Source of the DNA: Apostichopus parvimensis
Taxonomy: Eukaryota > Echinodermata > Holothuroidea > Aspidochirotida > Stichopodidae
Assembly: GCA_000934455.1 (NCBI GenBank)
Contig: KN887216.1
Span: 17,917-81,916 of the forward strand
Length of the DNA stretch: 64,000 nt
Reading direction: 5' to 3'
Positions 1-13,000 of this stretch are shown here, in pieces (the first letter of the stretch is position 1; every line of letters begins with the position of its first letter). The notes below the pieces were generated by a model that searched no databases, was not told where the DNA came from, and was given only the letters and a program-made list of their open reading frames with translations. The position numbers were made by a program, and so were the translations under genes.

Positions 1-912
1 GTGTGCAATTATTGAAATACATCTTTGGTTACTGCTCCCTTCTGTAGACTAACACAGACATTTTTCTTTTTCTGCAATCTTATTGACTCATGTTAGTCTA
101 GACTGGTGATTATTGCCTTCTAACAGCAGAGTCTGTAATCGTTGTCCATCTCTTGCATTTTTGGGGCAAATTGTTTCTATCCACAAAAACTACCATTTGT
201 CCATAGTGTTTTAACTGGTGTGGCTCTGTGTATAGTTTGACTCTCTAGTATGTTCTGGGCAATACTGATGAACCTGCACAATATGCAATAATGCAACTAA
301 AAATTTAAAGTTTACTGATGATAATATATATGTGATGGAAAAAATTTAAGAAACCCAAACCAAAATGCAAAACCAACTAGATTCAATTGATGGAATACAC
401 ACCAATAGAAATAGAAAGTTGGGCCAGAACAAACAGTGACCCAGCAGTGGGATAATGAATGTGAAGTCCTACACTATTGCTCATGTTCTAGTTACTGTGT
501 AAGTACAATGGTCCTCTTACAATGGTACTTACTGTGTAGGTACAATGGTCCTCTGATGACAGTGAAACGGAACCATCGGTGGACTCGGAGCTGGCCCTGT
601 AAATCATAATATCTTAAGAAGAGAGTTCCTTCAGGAAATTATTCCTAAAAGATGCAGAAGATTATGTCGTCTATAAACCTGCAATGCAGTTTTTGTCACG
701 TCCGGTTATTTTAATGCAAACTTTTTTTACTTCCCAACGAATGATTAATAAAATGTTAGAACAATCATTCATGTTGGTGAAATGATAATGATGATATTTC
801 TGAATTTATTCTTCATAAAGTTAAGTGCCTTATTTGTTTTTATCAGTACCATCTGCTAAACTTGTTACACGATGAAATTGATTTAAGAACATTTTTTCTT
901 TGTTGTTGTTAG
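1..912. other. Intron 5' of first recognised CADPS exon
   Basis: AT-rich, with a direct repeat (TTACTGTGT, GTACAATGGTCCTCT) at 488-555 and a small acidic open frame ending at 602 with AATAAA at about 748. No CADPS N-terminal exon is recognisable. Confidence 0.6.
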
Positions 913-1034
913 GTAGTGGTAATGGAAGTACAAGGCTTGAAGTTTTTGGCACCGAATAGGATCGTCTATTGTACAATGGAAGTCGAAGGAGGAGAGAAGT
1001 TACAAACAGACCAAGCTGAAGCCAGCAAGCCAAC
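913..1034 (+). CDS. CADPS: CADPS exon 1 of window (C2 domain start)
   Basis: The acceptor follows a T-rich tract ending TTGTTAG and the donor is AC|GTATGA. The exon starts in phase 0 and ends in phase 2. It encodes the first C2 strands, including [20 protein letters not shown], nearly identical to vertebrate CAPS. The preceding coding exon is outside the window. Confidence 0.95.
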
Positions 1035-4000
1035 GTATGACTGTTTACTTTATTACCCATTCTTCTTGTTTTTTGTTTTGTTTTTTCTTTCCTTTCTTAT
1101 TCCATGGCTTTGAAGTAAGGGGTTGGAAGGGCAAATTAGTGACCTATATTTGTAATCAGTCGAACACTGGCTTCAAGCGAAGCTATTAAAGATTGTCACC
1201 TTGACAGCATCAATTTTTTGATGTTGTGAAATGTGATTAATTAAGGCTTCCATTATAAACATGTGCTACCTCTCTTGCTATTGAAAAGTGTCCCTTGCCT
1301 ATTCTTCTTTTCTGGTTTTTTCTCTTTTTATTGTTGATTTTTTGAAGTAAAACTTACCAAAGACTGAAAAAAGTACCTTATTGTAATGATGAGGTTGTAG
1401 TTTTCCAGCAGTTCTGAACGGTTTTAGGGTCTATGTATCTTCTGTAAACAAATGAAACAAACAGCTATGACCAAAATGTCTTCAGCAGGCATCAGTCAGT
1501 GTAACATTACTTTATGTGTCATGTCGTGAACTCTAAGAATACAGATAATAGTTCACCGCAATTCCTGTCTTCTTCTCTTTCACCTTAGTTCCTTCACCTT
1601 TAAAGTAACACAGTCTCAGGTCTTTTTTACAACACATTTAAACAAAATATTCCTTTCATAAATTCATAGCTTTCTCCCCCTAACATGCCTCCACATAGCA
1701 ATTGCATTCCTGTATATGAAGCCTTTATACCCTCTCTCTATACCTCCTTTGTGCAATTGATAACCTAGATTCTGTCTTCATCTCATCAAGCTGTTTTCAG
1801 TTTTCTCTAGACTAGAAAATTGTTTAGCCTTGCTTGTAGCATTTTATCTCTGATATTCTCAAGGATGAGTCCTTGGATGTACCTTCCTAACAAAGTTTTA
1901 TATCATCAGATCTTGAAACAAGTCTTAACTATCAAATTCCATGATGGCTGGGTATTGTTAAGGGTAATTAGAAGATGTGAAAGCTTCAATGAGCTGTACA
2001 TGGATGCACTATTAGACAGCATTGGGAGGTCAGATATGATAGCAGCCTAGCTGTACATGGGTGCACTAGTAGATAGCATTGGAAGGTCAGATATATGATA
2101 GCAGTCTAGCTGTACGTTGATTCACTAGTAGATAGCATTGTGAGTTCAGATATGATTGGCATTAAAAAAGTGGAAGCAATGGCTGAATTATTAGCAGCAA
2201 TAGGGAAGTAAATGGAGAATAGATGGGGGTGGGGGTTGGTGGGTTCATGTTGTCCTGTTCTGGAATAGCAACTCCCTGTTCTGAGGTACTTTGTCAAACT
2301 CCAAATCTTTCTAAAAATTGTAACATGGTAAAGTTAGAGGGCCTTACGTTTTGATCCTAGTGGCCAAACTGAAATGAAAACAAGCTAAAAACAGGTTAAG
2401 AGACACGGACAGACAATTAAGATAGTTGTACAATTGATATATTGTTTGCATATAACATTGCTATCCCCCAACGAAAGGAATTTACTGCTGCAGTTTAAAT
2501 TAACAACTGGCAATATCAGTGGTGTTTACACTATCATTACTATTGACATATAAAGCTAGCTATGATTTCTTCATTTCTTCTTATACAGCTCTCTGTAAAT
2601 CAGACAAAAAGTTCTGTTCTGCAAACATAGTTTATTGACCTTTATTCAAGCTATTAGTCCTCTGTGTGTTCAAATTTATTCTTGTAATACATTTTTATTC
2701 CCATTCAGGGCTCAAATTAAAGGATTTATAGGGGCAATGCAACTTTTTAGGGCAAGTTTAGAAGTTGCCTTGGATTTTTATTGAATTAGCAGGCCACCAG
2801 TGACAGCATTTTTCTAAACTTTCGAAAGGGCACAATGGCAATTGAAGTTAAAAAATATATATATATATGAAAGATCACCAACTCAATGTATTCTATTCCA
2901 AAGTAAGTAAAAAAAACACAGAAAATGATAGAAAATAGGAACAGTTCTTTGAGATTGATCGTAAAACCCGATTTGTCTTGATCTTTACCCTTCATGCAGA
3001 TGCTCATAAGTTTTTTTTTCTGGCATACAGTACACTTGCTGACAAGTTTGAGCACTGACTGCCATTGCTATTGGGGCACCAACAGCAACTTGATCAAAGC
3101 TGCAATCGTTGCTGTGGGTAGGCCTATTAACAGGATCGTTTTAAGGGCATTACGGCAAGCGGTAGAGGTGATTAGCCATCCATGCCGTCAGTTAATTGGA
3201 GCCTGTTTTCATTGATGTAAATTAAACTAGCTAAACTTTCTTCTTCGTCATTTTTAATTAACCTCTCTCTCTCTCCGATCTCTGAAAGTCAGGCTAGTCC
3301 TCATTCTGCTCATGTCCATCGTTGACACAGTCGTTACTATGGTTTTATTTACATTTGACAGATCATTTAAAAATCCGGATATTTGTAACATCTCTCTTTC
3401 CGTTGCATCATCAAATTTGCCTCAAGGCTACATCGACTGATTATGACCCTCATTTTCGGAAGTAATTAAAGTTTCAGTGATGTAATATCTTGCCAAAGAC
3501 TCATAATCATAGATCTCTTCAAGGATGATTTTTAGCTATATAACCAGAGATGAATTTAAGGTCTCATCACATGCATCCATCTCGTAATCATATAAATATT
3601 TCATAACGTTCTGATCAGGAAGTTCCATAATGTCAGGGTTGTGCAAGAATCTTATAGGCAAAAGGGTTACAGGGTGGTTTTACATTAGACCCGCATCTGA
3701 TGCCCTGATCTTACCAGGAGAGTGCATTACCAGTAACAAGTGTTAATCCGGGCGCATTTACACTTAGCTAGTACTCTGATCCTCCCTGTGCATGGCGAGT
3801 GCTTAAGCGGAAGCTGCCTCCGCGCACTGAATGTATCAAACTTTTCTGATGCTGAACGAATGTAACCACAAACACTTATGTATGTAGATTGTGTTATCAT
3901 AATACAGACTGTCATGTTGCATTGTATAGGACCTACAATCGAATCAGCACGTTACATGTACTGTGGTTAACTGCAGGAAGAAAGCTAGGCCTAGCCTAAG

Positions 4001-7000
4001 CATTCTACATCTCGACTCCAACATCAAGATGGACTTTTGTAGGCATGGAATGTTGATATTAATCTAAGTCCGCACAAGAACAGAAATAATCATGCAATAC
4101 AGGAAGGAGAAAGAATTTAGAAGACTTGAGTTTTTTTAGCAGAGACAAGACTGTTGATCCTAGAGCATTTACACTACAAGCTTGATCTCTTGCTCAGGGT
4201 CTGATCCTGAGATCAGATCCAGATCTAGTGTAATAGCACCCATAGTTACAATGAGTAGTGCCATTAAAGGCATACTCTTGTCATGTCTAACAGCTTTAAA
4301 TTACCTGGTTGTGGATGCCTGGTGGCATTGAAATATAAGAACACATTTATGTCAGTCTTGTCAGTTTGTTACAGTAGTGTCTGGGCAGATATTAAAGACT
4401 TGTGTTTCCCCCCAAGTTTGGTCCAGAAAGGCTTAAATCCGATGTTTGTTAGTCAAGCAGGGTAAGACACCAGGAGATAATAATAAAAAAGGCTCAACAA
4501 AGCAAGTAGTGTGATTTCAGTCTTGATTTAGGTATTACGTTTGTTGATTCCGAAGTGACTTGGATTTACCAGCTGATTGCACAGATGAACAGAAATCTTT
4601 CACAATCCATCATACAGTTTGCTGTATCTAGCTGTGGGTCTGGGTCAATAAAACATCTAGGAAGATATAACCTACTTTGAGAACACGATGATGTTTTTCT
4701 AGATGTGAGGCAATTTCTACATCATTCATTTGGCGAAGAATTTTCCCAGCAATCTTTTACTTTGTCGTCTCAAAACGTTTTGATAAATTCAAGTTTATTC
4801 AAGTTATGTCTCGTTTATGGTATAAATGATCTCACGAGCTATTAATATGAAATCAACGTCAACACTGAAGTTTTATGCAACCGATGTATTTTGTTTCAAT
4901 TTTACAGGTGGGACACCCAGGGTGACTTCACAACCACCCACCCACTCCCTGTTGTTAAAGTGAAATTATTTACAGAGAATACTGGTGTCCTCAGCATCGA
5001 TGACACAGTGCTTGGAAAGGTATGTTTATCAATCATATAGAATCTCTTTAACTGATTGTTGATCTTTTCAATCTCATTTTAGTATTATTCAAGAATATAC
5101 TGATAGTTCTAATAGCAAAGTACAAAATCCTTCATTACTGCTGCAGTATTAAAGTTTCTCAGTTTAAAGCTTGCACCCCTAACATATTCCTATGAATCAT
5201 TCGATAACCAGGTATTAACGAATAGATCGATTACTCAGTCTGTTCAGTTCAGCTAGTAGAAAATAGTCCCCAAATGTGTATATCAGTAATTCTCCTGACT
5301 ATATGTTTACATTTGGACATTTATACAGAAAAATTATATTACTTAACATTTTGACAATATGGATATATATCAGGAAAGAATACAGTGTTCAATATTTGTT
5401 CAACTTTGAGGAATAAAAACAAAAATTTGGATAGGAGATGGAAGGTCCACCTTTAAATAAAATTTGAATCTCTGATGAAATTTAAACACATGTACGTGAT
5501 ACTATCTCAGTATTATAAAGCTCACCGAAGAAAGTGAAGTAGGTATCAATACAGCTGTTATTGGATCTTCATTTTGTATTTCTTGTAACTGTTTGTTTCT
5601 TTTATATATTTTTTGTAGTTTTTGTAAAACGCTTTGAAGCTGTGATTATTATTATTATTATCATGAAGTGATTAAAACTTACAGAATGTTTAATTTTTCA
5701 GTACAACCCACACAAAACCATTTAAAAAGCATGACTGCATGAATACAGCAAGGATAAATCTTTTGTTTTCTTCCGAGTCCTAAACTAACCGTTTTAAACG
5801 CATCAAGTCATTTGTTTGCAGTCGGCGCACAGAGGGTGATGAAATATCACGAATAATTTCGGAGAGGGTCGTAAAATGTTGGAAACAGAAATTTGTGCTT
5901 GCACTTTTTTCTTTTTTTACTTCTTTTTGTTTCTTTGTTGGCATTTATTCAACATCCTCTTGTTTGCTCTTAGGTCTTGATAAAACCAACCCCAAACAGC
6001 CCTAAGACACCAGACTGGCACAAGATGTCTACCCCAAAGCAATGCCAGGACACCATCAAAATTAAGTTGGCCATCAGAATGGACAAACCACAAAATATGA
6101 AACACTGTGGGTGAGTAATTGAGAAACACAGTAATCGTTTAAGGAGGTAGAGTGTAAAGAAAGCTGGCCAACAGAGAGAATAAATGACGGGATATGAAAC
6201 ACTCGTTGATAATATATGATGAGATTAATAATGCACTGAGACAGGCTGCTATAGAAAAGCAAGTTGTTTCATCAAGTGTTTCAAACTACTGCAGATACGC
6301 ATTCTCCATCAACTCTATAGTGTTTATATTCCTTCTTCTCTCACTCCTCTCTCCAGTTAGACCCAACTTTTCAAATATGGCCATGCGTATAATACGTTTA
6401 TGGTCGTTACAAATTAAGATTTTATACCTCTGCATCAAACAGATTTTTTTTTTTTTTGTGTAGCTTCTTCATTAAGTGAAAATGTCAGCTTTCATTCCCC
6501 CGTAACGTGGTCCAAGATTAACAGACTTTTTTTAAATTTTATATCTTGATAAAGTTTCCTATCTTTAGAAATTTCAATATAGATACATCTAAGGGGATTA
6601 AGTTTAGAAAATGCCATTTGCCTGTTCACAATTTGGAATTTTCTGTAAAGAATTTTCTTTTATAGATATCTATATTTTATATATATTGGTACGGAGAGAG
6701 AGATAAAGGAGAAAGGAAGGAGAGAGAGAGAGTAAAATAGCTAGAGGAATTCATAGATTTAATTAAACACAACACACCCTCCGGCATGAGAAATGATTTT
6801 CCGCTCGGCTGTATCTCCTACTACATTTACTCAGATATTTTATGGAGAACGTGGTACAGCAGAGAGTTTTCTACCTCCACACCTCAGGCACTTCTCTAAC
6901 TGATTCAATGATATTTTAATGAATTTTATGACCTTCAAGTTTATACCTTGAGGCATCCAGCTTTTCGCTTTTATGACCATTTAGTGATTGCATACGGAAT

Positions 7001-10000
7001 CCGCTGTATTCATTTCCAGAGTGAAAATGTTTTTTGAAGAAGCCTGCTTAGTCTGGAAGGAAGTAGTTCTACCCATCAGCAAGAGAAAAAACTATACCTT
7101 TTATGCTAGCATGAGTGTCATAAGTACATGAAATGTCTGGGAAGTTTCCTCTTTTTTAAAACATCTATCTTTTGAAAGCACATTTCAACATTGTTCATGG
7201 CAGGTTTACCTACTCTGACATATAAGATTTAGGATTAAAGTATTATTGTCAATTAGTAATAAGGCTTTAGTACCATCTAAGATGTACTTTTCATATTAGA
7301 CGAGAGTTACGATAAATCGATGATCACATCGATATAGATGAGCTAATGTGAAATATGTTGCAACTTGGATTCAAGGTGGAACATGATCAAACCCAACGAT
7401 CTTTCTCTGAGGCAGCTTCTCACATTTGCTTGTAAATAATTTCCCACAAAATTTAAAAAAAAAACAATTTTCCTAGATATTTTTCTACAAATTTTTCTAA
7501 CAAATGATTCCATTTAATTTTGGAAATTTTGTAACCCAGACACTTTTTGAAAGCAGTTAATCCCCATGGAAACAATCCAGACTGGAAACTTTTCAAAAAT
7601 TTTCACTCATTTCTTTCTCATTGAAAAATGCAATGTGACAAGTTGTGCTGATGAGCAGTATTTTTTTTATTTTATTTATTTTTTTTATGAAATTTGGGTA
7701 TTCAGCAGTATTGAAAATTTACCAGATGCATTGAAGAAAGCTCCTGTAAATGGTGGTAAACTGCTCCATTTGCTTAGACCATCTTCAAAAGACCTTGAAT
7801 AAGATGAAGCAGATTTTACACACAAAGAGTCTGTCATGAGAAATTAATGGTATTCCGATTGAATTCCCATTGAAAGCATGTGAAGCTTAAACAGCCTTCT
7901 TACAGGACAAACAGAATTAACACATTTACCAGAAATATTGAGTTCAACTAATTTCATATACCATTTCCAGATCTGTATTTTTGTTGAACAGGTAGTAGGT
8001 TTCCCTCTACTGCTCCTGAAAATAATTTGGATCGCAACATTTCCAAATTAAGAGAGATATGCAGTCCAGGCATTACACTTATATGGTTTATTCACAAACC
8101 TTCCTTTGGTGGTGGTATTTTGTTTAAAACTCAACCAGAATTCCATTCCAAGTCGCAAGAAATAGGCAAATTTTTACCAGCTATAGGCACATCTTTCATG
8201 CCAGATAGATTTTAACTGGAAACAAAATAGACACAGTTTCATATTCAACCTTATTATTTCTAATGTTTAGTAGTCAATATTACAAAAGATGTATGGTGCT
8301 TTTTAGGTGTATATATATGTATGGGTGCGTTTGCGTGTGTACGTGTGTATACGTATGTATGCGTGCTTTTGTGCAAGTGTATGTCTGTGTGTGGATGGAT
8401 GGATCACATTAATGTTCTGTATTCTTGAGTTAATTTGTAATAAAGATAATGTGGTAATGTCATTATCAGCCAGAATTAATTGCTTTGTGTCTGGAAGAAA
8501 CAGGAAAACTATTCAGTCATGCATTGCACTGTTACTCTAAACTTTGTCTTTATTTTTTTTCGTTCCTATCTTTAGATGGATGTATTGCTTAGGAAAGACA
8601 GTTTGGAAGAAATGGAAGAAAAGATTCTTTGTTTTAGTACAGGTAGGTGCTTTTGTTAATTTATAATTACCAGAACCATGTCAAAGTTATCATCAGGAAT
8701 TACACAGAATTACGCAGAGAGAACTTTAACGTAACTCATCGGTTTCCTCATCAGAGTAGGTATAGCCATCTAATTTTAAAAGAAAAATTAAACAATTCAT
8801 CCACCACTCAACAACAGTCCACTTACAGTGAGTCCGTAACCATGTGCTTGTGACGACATTACGTCAAAAGTTTATCATGAGCCCCTTAGATAAGGGAATA
8901 GATACTACACATGATCTTGGTCAATTGTCGAGGAGCAATCAACACTGGGTGCTGTGTATACCAGAAAGGAGCAGATACTACGTCACTTGGATCTTGAATA
9001 GGCCCTCAGCAATCACCTCAAATTTTAGCATGCTGAAAATTATTAGGGATGTTTTCCAAAAGTACTTTCTTAAAGAGCCTCTGATCCTCCAAGTTATTCT
9101 CAGATATAACAGATTAATATTTAATAAGACAATAAAGATGAAAATAGAGTAGCAGTGAAATACTTGTTGAAGTTTGAGTGTGGGTGACCATTATCGGACC
9201 TTCAAGCATATTTGGCGGATATACCTTTAACGGCCAAATGTCTATGCGGAAATATGCTAAGTAATTGACAACACCTGCTAAAGTTGTGATATTAGAACAT
9301 CAAGGCTCGCTTTAATTTGCATATAACTCTTTCTTGTATTCACAAGTTTTCTTGACCTCAGCTCATCAGAAACACTTGCCATCATATTTAATTATTGTGA
9401 TAAGAAGGCAGACACCAATGAACTGTTATGTTGCTATCCTTGACTTACTATTTTACTGACCTCAGGGTTGGTTTAACTCCATTGGGGATTGCCCCGGTCA
9501 CTCAGTACACTCTTGCTAAAGTACAGATATCATAATGAAAGGTTCAATTGAGAGCCATCATTGTTCTAATTAATTTACTGCTCTGTTTGACCGTTAATAG
9601 TAGGTCAGCGGGTAGTTTGATCTTTGCTCTTCTGTTTTTTAACCTCAGGTCAGCCAGTACACGTTCGCTATGTGCAGTTATAGGGATAAGAAGGCCGACC
9701 CTAACGAGATGTTACAGTTGGATGGCTACACAGTTGATTATACCGATGCAGTGCTTGGTAAGAATGAATAAATCCTGTGAAAATGGTTTGAATTTAAAAG
9801 TTCAATAAGTATAACAAATAAATACCCTCCACCTCTAGATGGGCAAATGCACCTCATGTTACACACACAGGATTAGTTTGATCAGATAGGTAGTTGGGTA
9901 TTCAACCTTTATGCATCCATCTACAAAAGGAAAGAAAACTTTCTCTCTCCTTAACATATCTTCAGTATCATCCCCTCCCCCCTGCCCTCTCCCTTCCCCT

Positions 10001-13000
10001 GCCCTCTCCCTCCCACTGCCCTCTCCCTCCTCAAGCATCACTGGTAGCTATTCTGAGATCATCCTTAAGCCCAATCGTGGTTTTAGATTACTCAATCCCA
10101 AGCTTTGCAAATATCTTTAAATTTACTGTTAAGTCCTTAATCACCTGCACTGTATTAAGTAAGGGTAGCAATCAAAAGCGAATAGACCTTCCATACCTCA
10201 TCTCTGAAGATTGTACCCGATTCTGTTGTTTACAACTAAACATTTGGAAGGGGAAAGTATTTCACATAAATCAAAGTTTTTTTAAATGCATGTAATTTAA
10301 GCAAGTGATTTAGAAAACTGACTGATAAGGGTATTCTATTGTCCTTTGAAATTTATCAAGAGTTTTGAGCAATTTTTTGATAAATTTATGATAATTCATC
10401 CACAGAGTTGGAGTCTCAAGGGGGGCGTTTCTTCTTCAGTGCGGTCAAGGAGGGCGATAGCGTGGTCTTTGCATGCGACGAGGAGGTTGACAGACAGCTG
10501 TGGGTCCAGGCCATCTACCGTGCCACAGGTCAGTCTCACAAACCAGTGCCTCCTACACAGCTAGCTGGCGGTAAAGGATCCAACGCCATCATCTCCAGAC
10601 TTCAAGGAGGTAAGGACTTACTTTATATCACCTGGGATGAGGGGTGGGGGGGGCTGGAAGAGAGGGGTAAGGAAATGAGGTCTGCTATTGTTGTGGATTT
10701 TGCATGCTGCTAACCTTTGTCAGTCATTTTGCTTGGTTTTTCTTTTCTTCTGTTAATGTTGATGTGTATTTATGATACATAGGTTTGGCATGTAGAAAAC
10801 AAACAGGCTTGTAGCGAGTCTGTTTTATTGTTGATGTGTATTTTCAATACATTGGTTTGGCATGTAGATAACAGACAGGCTTGTAGTGAGTCTGTTACCC
10901 ATACATAGTTAACTGTACTTAGTACTCGCCCTCACAGACTTTCTGCTCGTGCTCATACTGGAGGAAATTTGAAAATGTAGAATAGATACTAGTGTAAGAT
11001 TTAGTACTTATACTCATGCCATTCATACAAAGGAGAACTCTGCTTGTTCTTTTACTCATGCTGTTGTCTTGTACAACCAGGTTGGTAGACAAATACCTTG
11101 AAGATCTATTCAGGATGGAGTTTAATTCCATTGTCATTTCACAGAAGTGTTATCTACATCAAAGAAATGTAGACGACATTTACCCTTTAGTCAAATCTCA
11201 GGATAATATTCGCTCTCGCATGTCCAGGTTTCTATGCCAATATGGCAAGAAGATGATGCCCTTACAGCCAGCTCAATTCCCTCTTCCCCCACCCCCAAAG
11301 CTGTTTTCATCTTAAATAACAATAATGCACCACTAGTTATTATAAGTAATGGAAGAGGAGGCCCTTGCAACTGACCAAATCTAGGCATCCACATTTCTTG
11401 TCCTTAAACCCTTCATCCCAGGGTCCTTTCAGCCCTGGTCAGATCTTGTGATGGACGAGTATTGTGCTCGGTACGGAGTGAGAGGTTGCCATAGACACCT
11501 GAGCTATCTAAAAGATCTCTTAGATAGGGCAGAGAGAGGAACCATGATAGACCCTACCTTCATCAACTATAGCTTTACATTCTGTGCCTCACATATCAGG
11601 AAATGTCAGGCTGTCTGTGAAGCATTGCTTAAAAGATGCTCCTGTTTCAGTCGGTTTCTTCCTCTTCTCATTTCTCATCGATGTAGATGCTGACCGAGCT
11701 AGAAAACACGGGATGGATGAATTTATCCATAGTGACCCTTCTGGTTTTGACCATTCCGCATTATTTGACATTTTACAGGAATTAACTTTAGATCACAGAT
11801 TGAACGATTCCTACTCTTGTCTGGTAAGTTGAATTCTCTTTATAAACAACGGAAACCTATTTTATGCAGCAGCGCAGAAATAAGTTGTTGTTTATGTATT
11901 GAAAAATTAGGCCTGCTGTTTGTTGTCAGAGAGTTTGGTGAATTGATAATGCTTTTGGTAAGCATGAAGAGGATACCCAAACTCTTATTGTGTATAAACA
12001 ATGTAAACCTGCTTGTTGGAACAACTATCATGTTAAAGAATCACATTCAGCAGGGCTTTAGGTAAAGTAAAGGTTTTATGTAGAGGTTTTAAATAAAGTA
12101 CAGGTTTTAGGTAAAGTAAAGGTCTTAGGTAAAGTAAAGTTCTTAGATAAAGTAATGGTCTTAGGTAAAGTGAAGGTCTTAAATAAAGTAAAGATTTTAG
12201 GTAAAGGTCTTAGGTAAAGTAAAGGTCTTAGGTAAAGTAAAGGTTTTAGATAAAGTAATGGTCTTAGGTGAAGTAAAGGTTTTAGGTAAACTAAAGGTAA
12301 AGGTTTTAGGTAAAGGAATGGTCTTAGGTAAAGTAATGGTCGTAGGTAAAGTGAAGGTCTTAAATAAATTAATGGTTTTAGGTAAACTAAAGGTAAAGGT
12401 TTTAGGTAAAGTAAAGGTCTTAGGTAAAGTAAAGTTCTTGGATAAAGTATAATGGTCCTAGGTAAAGTGAATGTCTTAAATAAAGTAAAGGTTTTAGGTA
12501 AAGGTGAAAGGTGAAAGGTAAAGTAAAGGTGAAAGTGTGCAATGTTTGGTTCAAAAAGTGCAATAATAATCATTGACAAATACAATTTTATAAATTTTAT
12601 AAATTTGCAGAGTTGGTATAAAGTAGCATTGAATAATTGATAAGACATGTTAGTGTTAGCCCTGGATGGAAACTTGTAGATATTGGTCCAAAGCAAACTA
12701 CGTAAAACTTTCAAAAGTTTACATACTCGGGGGTTTTACTTGATTTAAAATGTTTCACATAAGGTTTTACAACAGCATTTACTATAAAGGATACCTGCAA
12801 TTGTTTGGTTCAAAAAAGTACGAACCATCAAGTCTTGGATTAAGGTTAATTAACTCCTGGTCCACGTACCCGCACTCGTTATGGCGATCGTGCCTTTTCT
12901 GTCACTGCGCCTTCTCTTTGGAACAAACTCCCATTTCACGTTCGTGACTCTACCTCCCTTTGTATTTTCAAGAGACAACTTAAAACATTTCTGTTTGATT

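Larger units (their letters stand above)
1035..4907. other. CADPS intron (exon 1-2)
   Basis: It holds the triple repeat at 1992, a dispersed-repeat arm at about 2337, and the inverted-repeat element at 3672-4241. The rest is unremarkable AT-rich sequence. Confidence 0.8.
5020..8575. other. CADPS introns around exon 3
   Basis: 5020-5973 has only the LINE tail remnant at 5605. 6111-8575 has a GAGA run at about 6693-6735 and a TG-rich tract at about 8310-8400; I see nothing else. Confidence 0.75.

Noticed and set aside
9894-10295. 133-residue plus-strand open frame between CADPS exons 5 and 6
   Set aside because: It is driven by a CCCTCTCCCTCC low-complexity tract and has no recognisable domain.
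11448-11693. Open frame encoding [16 protein letters not shown] as a separate gene
   Set aside because: It is the frameshifted copy of CADPS exon 8, not an independent gene.
12076-12714. 212-residue minus-strand open frame
   Set aside because: It is mostly translation of the GGTAAAGTAAAGGT minisatellite (TLPKTFTLF repeats), with no gene-like composition.
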